From NCBI RefSeq assembly GCF_020497125.1, contig NC_059082.1:64124948-64188947 (forward strand): a stretch of 64,000 nucleotides of DNA, read 5' to 3'. The notes under the pieces were generated by a model. That model was not told where the DNA came from and did no database searches. It was given only the letters and a program-made list of their open reading frames with translations. Every line of letters begins with the position of its first letter. Positions within the stretch are counted from its first letter, which is position 1. Positions 56,336 through 64,000 of this stretch are shown here, in pieces. This stretch comes from Mauremys mutica. Lineage: Eukaryota > Chordata > Testudines > Geoemydidae. A program made the position numbers and the translations under genes.

Positions 56336-59300
56336 TATGTCTATAACAGGTAGATTTTAACCACCCAGGATCAACTTTGGCAACACTTGAATCTGGATCC
56401 AGACATTGAGTTTCAGGCCCATCTCTAGCTTATGGCTGTTAATATTCTATGAAAATCACTTTGACCTTCATGGTGTACAGCAGTGCTTGTCTACAGGCAG
56501 CGAACAGTGACACAGGTGTTCTCCAAGTCTGTCTGCTTATTGGTCTGATCAAGATTCATGATGCATTCAATGCTTTTTGTGTTGTCAAGTCAAAATTGTA
56601 TGATTGTATCAGAAGGCGTGAGACCACCCTGTGAGTCACTGTAAGTGGAATACATCCTCTTAGTGTCATGGTGTACCCTTGAAAATTGGTTCATAAATAA
56701 AAACTAGCTTAAGCTGACTGACACACACAATGGCTGGCAAGGTGACTGGTCTTAAAATCTCATGTAATATAGTAAAACAGTGAAGATACTCAGAGATTAA
56801 CCTATAATTGTTCCCCTCCATTACTGTCTTCACAAGCTAGTCAGGGGGAGGGGCTATATCATTGGTCAGAAACCCCTGTAACATGTTTGCAGCTCTAAGC
56901 AGCTAGTAGCAAATACAACAGGTATGCAATAGAGAATCTAAGAGAACATTTGTGGGTGGGGTTGACTTAATGCTAGTTAAGAAACCTGCGTACTTCTGCT
57001 GTGTAAAAACACTTCAATAGTGATGAAATATTGCTGCTGTCATATCAGTAGGGTTAAATGCACATAGATAAGCTGTGTAAGGGGTTAAATTTGCCTGGGA
57101 CCAGCATCAGAATCTGGGACATCCCACTAGAGGGGTTGATTCAAGGCATCCATAACCCCTACTCTGCTAAAGGGCCCTCAGACAGCAGTCAACCCCAACT
57201 ATATGCAGCAATGGCTGGGAAGGGGACCTTGTCAGGTCAACTGGGGGATGGGCTACCTCAGCATATTCCCTCAAGAGGGGACCAATGGTCACAAATGAAG
57301 GCCTCTTTCTCCTAGCAGAATGGATGGTGGTGCAGCAAACACTGCCGGTGATAGCTGTCCCCATTAGCTGAGGTGGAGGGTGCAGTTTGCAGACATACTA
57401 TATATGAGTGGTGGATGACTCAGACCGAGGGAATGTGTAAAACAGACTGAATTGGCAGCAGTATAGCATTGTAGCACAAAAGCAGGCTTGTCCTAGGAGG
57501 GCGTAACAGAGTAGCGCAAAAAAGGAGGCTTCATACCCTCTCGTTGTCTTATACCCTCTAGTTGGGTACTTTTTCTATGACAACCTCTAGCCACTTGGTA
57601 TATAAATTACTCATAATTTCTTACGCTAACTCTAATGGACACCACCATTTGTTACCTGATCCTGGCCCACACATTCTAGCAGGCTTGTATAAAAGAATAG
57701 CCTGGACCTGAGCTGGAATTAATTATTTGCTGGGATTATCCACCTACCTATATAATTATTTAAAGATTTAATGATGACTGTATTGTGACCTCAGGGTTTG
57801 GAATATTGTAACAGGGTGGTCTCTCCTTTATGGAATGATTACATGGGCACCTGATATTGTACTATTTCCTTCCTAACTTTCAAATGCTTGACTTTGCAGC
57901 TGAAATAACATTCTTTTAAATGTAGTTTGTATATAATTTAATTTGTACTACATTATGAAGAATGTATGTCAGTCTACCCAAGGAAACATTGGTTTCAGCT
58001 CTCGTCTAGCTTGAGGAAATAAGTATGGAATTGTAAACCATTATCTAATTGCTGAACCCAAAATAGTCGAAACTGTAGGTGTATTTTCTTTTAACTTCAA
58101 ACCCTTTTGTTACAGGGTGGCAGACTAAGACCACGTATAGGAATTCAAGGCTCTTCTGTTGAGTCATTCTCATGCTACAGCTGTAGCATGGAATCGTGTC
58201 AGACTATTTTAAAATCAGTTAGAGGAAAGCCAGAAAAGTCAGTTCATTTTAGATACAGAAAAATAAAAAAGGGTATTTTAATTGGAAGCTCTAAAAAAAT
58301 AATTTAGGATGGTCTGGTGGGTAAGGTACTGGATGTCATTTAGTCATGCTCACCCGCACCGCTATCTCCCAACAATCATGAGAGTGGCTTAAAAATCATG
58401 AGATCACAATAGATACCAAATAGGAGTTCTTTTTCTCTGCCTTTTGGTTTCTGAGGCCCACGTCCTTTAAGTGTTTAGAAGCTTAAATCCCATTGATTTC
58501 AATTGGAATTAGGCACATAATGCCTTTGAAGACCTAGGTCTGAGCCTTTATGCTAGCACTCACTTCATATTTTCAAGCTTTTCTCTGCAACCGTAAGAGC
58601 TAGAAACTTGCTTTTTTTTCTATTAAATCTGAGATTCTCACCTAATTACATGCCTCAAGGGGCTGGGGTTTTAAGAAAATATGAAATAACATGAGTTGGA
58701 AACACTGACCACTGTTCTTAGTCCTGCACAGGAATTGGAATTGGTGGGTCCTTACATTCAAGCAGAGTGCTGCATGGTTTCCTAAACTAGCACATATTAC
58801 CCAGGTGAAGCAGATACATGATCTACTCTGGTCACATTCATACAAAGTAACTATCAAATGCAGTCCCAGTCAGACATTTTGATTAGCATCAGTTCAGCAT
58901 AGACAGGCCCTTGTTAGCTTCACTGTGCTCCACTCAGGTTTGCCTGCACAAACCCCATTGCAAGATCAGAGCTTAATTCTGGCTTAGTTTAATTGCCTTT
59001 GTGCCTAGTGAAATATTCTGGGGACCGTAAACCCTTGCTGCAGCAAACAGTTTACCTAATATGTGTACTGTCCCATATTAAAACATCCATAAACTCTTTA
59101 GCATGCATGCTCAAAACTAGTTTTCTGTGCACGTTTGCAAACTAAAACTCAAATGCTCGACTGTGCACAGGAAGCAAACAGACAGGGGAGTGTGTGCGCT
59201 CAAGGGGAAGTATTGTTTTGAACAGAATTCTTGCAAAGGCTTTACAGCATTCACCAGCTTTCATTTTTATACATTCATAAAATAAAAAGTGAGGATGAGT

Positions 59301-59598
59301 ATTAGAGCATCTTAATGGGTGAAGTGACCTAAAGGCCAGATAATTTACATATTTTACTGGGAAGTATACCAAACCCCCTCAGTGGGCCAGTGCTGGAAAG
59401 GGTTAATGATCCTGCTCTGCCCTCTAACACCTGCCAGAAATGCTCCAGCGGTGGTGATGATGATTCAGGAAGGGGAACAGGAAATAAAAAGGAAGTAAGC
59501 AAAGCAGAGAGTGCTGGCAGCTCTGAACCACTATTGTCTCATTGTTCACTTGTACTCTCCTGTCTAGCTATATCCATTTGTTGTCTCTTATCTTATAC

Positions 59599-59724
59599 TT
59601 GGATTGTAAACGTCTTGAGGCAGGAACCAGCTTTTTGTTCTGTGTTTTTGTACAGAGCCTAGTACAATGAGGTCCGGATCCAGGACTTGGGCTCCTGAAT
59701 GCTATGGTAATGGAAATAATAATG
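59599..59724 (+). repeat. L3/CR1-type LINE 3-prime tail
   Basis: TTGGATTGTAAACGTCTTG, GTACAGAGCCTAGTACAATG and GGTAATGGAAATAATAAT are in the order of a common amniote L3/CR1-type 3-prime end, including the short A/T repeat tail. Assigned from memory of that consensus. Confidence 0.55.
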
Positions 59725-61949
59725 ACTGCCAGTAGCCTGAGAGCTAGAGATGCACAAAAACTTTGCAAAAATTAGCCAAAAAATTGATTTTTACTAAATT
59801 TGTGAAAAGTACTTGTTTTTTTTCTGACCAGCTGTACTAAGAGTTATAGTCTACTGAGGAGGGAAAAGTGCACTGGGCTTTTTTGAGGGACAAGAGAGTC
59901 AAAAAGGTTACTCATCCACTCAGTACGTGGACAGCCTGACCAGGTTCTTTCAGATAAGGCAAAATCTAAGGAATACTTGGTTTATTTTTCTGTTTCTTTC
60001 CCTTTTCTCTTACATCCTCCCCACTTAGGTGCTTATAGGCTGCATGAACCCTTGATGAATGTGTGATGAACCTTTCCCTCTTGCTGAGGAGGGTTGTAGA
60101 CTGTCAGAAAAGGAAGGGAAGGTTTTAGGACGACTGGAGAGGTATATCAATGCTATTTGAACCCATCAAGTGTTAAAGCCTGAGGCACCGTTGGCTGAAG
60201 CACGTATCTTGCTTGTCTGAGCTGTGCTACACCTGACATGCTACGAGCAACGGTTTCAGCACAAAGTTTGGTGCATCGTGTAACTGTGGTGACAATCACA
60301 AGTTCATAGTTATACTTATTAGGGGGCAGTGTTCCTCCTCATGTACTGTGTCTGTGTAAACCTCTAGCACTTTGTATCTCAGGCCACTCTTCATGTGCAC
60401 ATGAAAATTCACAAGTGTTCCATGCTTCTGCCCCTACCCAATGCATAAATGTTCTATATGTGCCTCCCAGCTAGCCCCACAGTGCTGTATGTCACCTCTG
60501 CTGCCCGGAGGTAGCAGTTTGATTAGATTCCTCCCCAGAATGTAAAAGCAGCAAAAAATCTGAAAGTGAAATTGGGGGGAAGCCACCAAGCAAAGAGACT
60601 CAGTGTTATAGGAGGAGACCGTCAGGAAGCTGTTATGACTGGGCCTTACAAATTTACCTTAACTGGGAGCTCAACTGTAAAAAGTGAGTGAAAGTTTATA
60701 GAATGCCACAATAGCATATAACAATAAATGTGGATGGGGAAAGGTGCCAAAGGGAAACACTGAATTCATTTAAACCAGAAGGCCTACTAATATAACTCAA
60801 GTACTATGGTAAGATCATGCCTGGTAAACAAGATAAGTCTAGGACTGGAAATCAATGGACCAAAATTGGTGTGTCAGAAATTAGGCCTAATTAGTGGACA
60901 AAATAACGAGGGAATTGGCTAGTACGCCCATCACTCCCCTCTTGGGGTCCTCAGAAAAGAGACTTGGAGTGAAAAGCTGGCTAGTGCGAATATTGGCGGA
61001 CTGAAACATGAGAGAAACGGGAACAAGTAAGCTTTGCCATCAAGAACACCACCCCTACCATCTCCTAGGACACTGAACCTTCATCCTAATCCTGAGAGAT
61101 GTCCTGACTGGGCCAGGCCACAGGGAGGGAGCTAGATGGCATCACTACCTCCACTGGCTCCAGCTGCACCCTGAACACCACCTGGGATGTGAGACTGTAT
61201 TGTACACATACACACCCACACCAGTGTGTTCTTTTCCTTCCCCGCCTCATTTGCCTCCTGTCTAATGAGAGCCTTGCTCAGCTGGCCAAGACTGTGTATT
61301 TTGTAACACTGCTGTAAGCCTGCAACCAGAAAGAGACAGCTAAACACAAAGCCCCAAACAGCCCAATGCTGATACAAGTTTGCCAGGTCTTGGAGTGGTT
61401 GAGAAGCCCATACACCATGCCTCTGTTCTTCCAGCAATGAGGTCACAAGTGAGAGTCCAGACCAAATACAGAAACTGCACTTTCTATCTTTACTGATCTT
61501 TTCTTTTCCCTCTTTTTTTTCTTATTTTGTATTCTCAGAAACAGCCTTTAACAACAGCTCCAGCCCATTTCGACTAACTTCTTCTCTTCTCCCCATAAAT
61601 GACAGTTATTACCATCTTTAATACCATCTTAGGCCTGGTCTACACTAGGACTTTAATTCGAATTTAGCAGCGTTAATTCGAATTAACCGTGCACCCGTCC
61701 ACACCAGGAAGCCATTTAATTCGACATAGAGGGCTCTTTAGTTCGAATTCTGTACTCCTCCCTGACGAGGGGAGTAGCGCTAAATTCGACATGGCTATGT
61801 CGAATTAGGCTAGGTGTGGATGCAAATCGAACTTAGTAGCTCCGGGAGCTATCCCACACTGCACCACTCTGTTGACGCTCTGGACAGCAGTCCGAGCTTC
61901 GATGTTCTGACCAGCCACACAGGAAAAGCCCCGGGAAAATTTGAATTCC

Positions 61950-62580
61950 TTTTCCTGTCTGGACAGTTTGAATCTCATTTCGTGGTTGGACATCGGGGCG
62001 AGCTCAGCAGCACCGGCAGCAATGCAAAGCTCTCCAGCAGAGGAGTTCATGTAATCTCTGAATAGAAAGAGGGACCCAGCATAGACTGACCGGGAAGTCT
62101 TGGATCTGATCGGTGTGTGGGGCGAGGAGTCTGTGCTTTCGGAGCTGCGCTCCAAAAAACAGAATGCAAAGACCTACGAGAAAGTTTCCAAAGCCATGAG
62201 AGACAGAGGATACAGGCAGGATGCAATGCAGCGCCGCGTGAAAATCAAGGACCCCAGACAAGGCTACCAAAAAATCAAAGCGGCAAACGGACGCTACGGA
62301 GCCTGCCACCACTGCCTCACCAGTGACCATGGACTCTGACGATGGGACAGTGTCGACGGACAGTTCCTCGGCGATGTTCACAGACGGGGAAGATGAGGAA
62401 GCGTTTGTGGAGGACAAGGCAGGCGACAGCGCTTACAACGCTGGTTTCCCCGACAGCCAGGATCTCTTCATCACCGTCACGGAGATCCCCCACCAACCCT
62501 CCCCGGCCGTTAACCCGGACCCTGAATCAGGGGAAGGAGCAGTCGGTAAGTGCTTTAAACATGTAAACTTTTATTCTTAA
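61950..62580 (+). pseudogene. Broken Harbinger Myb-like gene, exon 1
   Basis: Homologous to 48887-49597. The tryptophan codon of the domain's PAW motif has become TAG. A 53-base deletion follows NGRYGA and removes the block holding FYEALHAILGG, shifting the frame. Between the lesions, DLIGVWGEESVLSELRS and CRVKIKDLRQGYQK-like segments are still clear (54 of 66 residues shared by hand count). After the shift the acidic linker (DSQDLFITVTEIPHQPSPAV) reads open to the donor at 62546. The protein cannot be made as in the complete element. Confidence 0.85.
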
Positions 62581-62902
62581 TATAACAGGAAGCTGAAGTA
62601 TGTGAAAAGGAGGTCTCTACATATATGGGGATAGAACAGAAATCCTCCTGGGAGATCTCCATGAAGCTCTCCTGGAGGTAATCGAAAAGCCTCCGCAGGA
62701 GGTTCCTGGGGAGAGCTGCCTTATTGGGTGCTCCGTGGTAGCACACTTTTCCGCGCCAGGCTTTCATGAGGTACTCAGGGAGCATTGCCTCCCCGAGCAC
62801 GGCTGCATAGGGCCCTGGTTTATGCTGGCTTTCACGCAGCATGCGCTCTCTATCTCCTTCAGTGACCCTCCTCAGGGCGATCTCGCTCGGCGACTCCTGC
62901 AT
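62555..62902 (-). CDS. Antisense conserved frame, second copy; function unknown
   Basis: Counterpart of 49647-49949. It starts at the same ATG behind CTAATTAG and keeps RERMLRE, PGPYAA, WRGKVCYHGAPNKA, LPRNLLRRLF and EDFCSIPI. It stays open although the Myb gene opposite it is broken twice. It runs about 15 codons longer because the stop used in the other copy is lost, and the AATAAA is then read within the frame (NKS). The substitution pattern shows only mild constraint, so this could be recent decay from a functional gene or chance. No known family recognised. Confidence 0.4.
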   Translation of the reverse strand: MQESPSEIALRRVTEGDRERMLRESQHKPGPYAAVLGEAMLPEYLMKAWRGKVCYHGAPNKAALPRNLLRRLFDYLQESFMEISQEDFCSIPIYVETSFSHTSASCYIKNKSLHV

Positions 62903-64000
62903 CTAATTAGGGGAATTACTGTAATGTTACGCCTGGTCCAAAGTATTTTTAAAAAATCTCCGGACAGACGGCATAGCAGAGACTCAGCACGCTGCTGCGT
63001 GACAAGCGTAACGGAAAGCCAAAGAATCAAATGGACGCTCATGGAGGGAGGGGGGGACTGAGGACGCAAGGTATCCCACAGTTCCTGCAGTCTCCGAAAA
63101 GCATTTGCATTCTTGGCTGATCTCCCAATACCTGTACGGTCAAACACATTGTCCGCGGCGGTTCAGGGCATAGCTCGTCAATTTACCCCCCTCCCACACC
63201 CCCCAGAAGGAAAAGGAAAAAAAATCGTCTCTTGACTCTTTTAAATGTCACCCTATGTGTACTGAATGCTGCTGGTAGACGCGATGCTGCGGCACTGTAC
63301 TGTAGCAACCTCCCCCCCCCTTATGGGTGGCTGACGGTGCAATATGACTGGTATCTGTCGTCATCATCATCAGCCTTGCTGTAGATGGTGTAGTGCAATA
63401 CGATTGGTACCTGTCCTCATCATCAGCCCATAAGTAGACGGCCTGCTAACCGTCTTCATCATAGCAACAGGGGGCTGAGCTCCATCAGCCCCCGCCCTTC
63501 ATGTGTAAAGAAAAGATTCTGTACTGCCTGGACTGTCATAGCAGCAGGATGCTGTTTTCCTCTCCCACACACTGCTTAATATCCTGTCTGGACAATCATA
63601 GCAGCTGGAGGCTGCCTTCCCCTTATTTCATTTCAGTAACAAGTCACTGTTTCTTATTCCTGCATTCTGTATTACTTCATCACACAAATCAGGGGACACT
63701 GCAATGGTAGCCCGGGAAGGCTGGGGGAGGAGGGAAGCAACAGGTGGGGTTGTTGCAGGAGCACCCCCTGTGAATGCCATGCAGCTCATCATTCCTGAAT
63801 AATCTAACACAGAGCAGCTGTGCTCTCTGGTTCTCTGAAACACTGGATCTCTACTACACTAGCCCCATATTCTATGCAGGAATTATTCTATTTTTAGATA
63901 CCATAAAGGAGGGATTGACTCGGGGAGTCATTTCCAGTTTTGTCTTTTGCGCCTCCGGCTGATCTCGGCCAGGGGCACCTATGACAGCAGCAGAAGGTAT

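Larger units (their letters stand above)
55361..61631. other. Long mostly unique stretch
   Basis: About 6.3 kb without a recognised gene. It contains a hairpin (55601-55666) followed by a TA run, a palindromic MITE (56245-56335) and an L3-type tail (59599-59724). A 104-codon minus frame at 61132-61446 and a possible exon-like segment at 58118 were considered and not called. Confidence 0.45.
61632..64000 (+). mobile_element. Second PIF/Harbinger transposon, cut by the window end
   Basis: Begins GGCCTGGTCTACACTAGG, preceded by TTA (a TWA target). The first 1.3 kb is colinear with 48596-49960: the subterminal TTCGAA cluster, Myb exon 1, the GTAAGT donor at 62546 and the antisense intron frame. 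After about 62930 the sequence departs from the complete copy. It goes on with TGACGG- and CATCATCATCAGC-bearing blocks (63240-63460) that have no counterpart there. So it is a different subfamily or a recombined element. No right end or transposase lies within the window. Confidence 0.85.

Noticed and set aside
58118..58307. Possible exon after a TTTTGTTACAG acceptor-like site
   Set aside because: The pyrimidine tract is weak, the frame matches no known protein, and no convincing donor or partner exon was found.
61132..61446. 104-codon minus-strand frame with a hydrophobic stretch
   Set aside because: No recognised family, no splice or promoter context, and no second copy to support it.

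Overview
The window looks like intergenic or intronic DNA from a reptile, most likely a cryptodiran turtle. It is AT-rich and no host protein-coding gene could be recognised. The best clue to the host is two tRNA-derived SINEs of the turtle PolIII/Cry type (35183-35376 on -, 40723-40913 on +), together with MIR and L3-type fragments, CR1 LINE remnants, retroviral-type solo LTRs, hAT elements and large PIF/Harbinger transposons. Nothing resembles a prokaryotic operon, CRISPR array or phage. Nearly every longer open frame outside the Harbinger elements is chance coding in repeats. Family names come from sequence recognition without a database search.

Layout. 1-9740: mostly unique AT-rich DNA with hAT elements (2283-2570, 4573-5107), a Harbinger-type MITE (2671-2905) and a large diverged inverted repeat (6561-7306). 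9741-10650: LTR. 10651-19691: mostly unique, with small hairpins and a degraded GC-rich hAT element (16389-17086). 19692-21233: deleted Harbinger relic. 26606-28949: solo LTR with a perfect 5-bp target duplication, then two hAT insertions. 30613-30990: CR1 reverse transcriptase relic. 35183-41964: two SINEs, four hAT elements, an LTR fragment and a foldback MITE. 42186-45480: LTR followed by a minus-strand CR1 relic. 46626-47423: CpG-rich solo LTR with a perfect duplication and a four-copy 50-bp tandem array. 54607-55360: a diverged relative of that LTR. 55361-61631: mostly unique, with small hairpins and an L3-type tail.

The centrepiece is 48596-53425, an essentially complete 4.83-kb PIF/Harbinger transposon with near-perfect terminal repeats, TAA on both sides, and two convergent genes. 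One is a spliced Myb/SANT-like DNA-binding protein gene (+, one nonsense codon in exon 2). The other is an intact DDE nuclease on the minus strand with all expected acidic residues. A second related element starts at 61632 and runs off the window. Both copies keep an antisense open frame of about 100 codons inside the Myb intron, with the same start context and a poly(A) signal at the same place. This may be a third element-encoded protein and is the observation I would follow first.

In Harbinger elements generally, the Myb-like protein brings the nuclease to the element ends. Here both ends carry dense clusters of TTCGA(A) motifs that could be the binding sites. The third copy (19692-21233) keeps the right end but has lost at least two catalytic residues.
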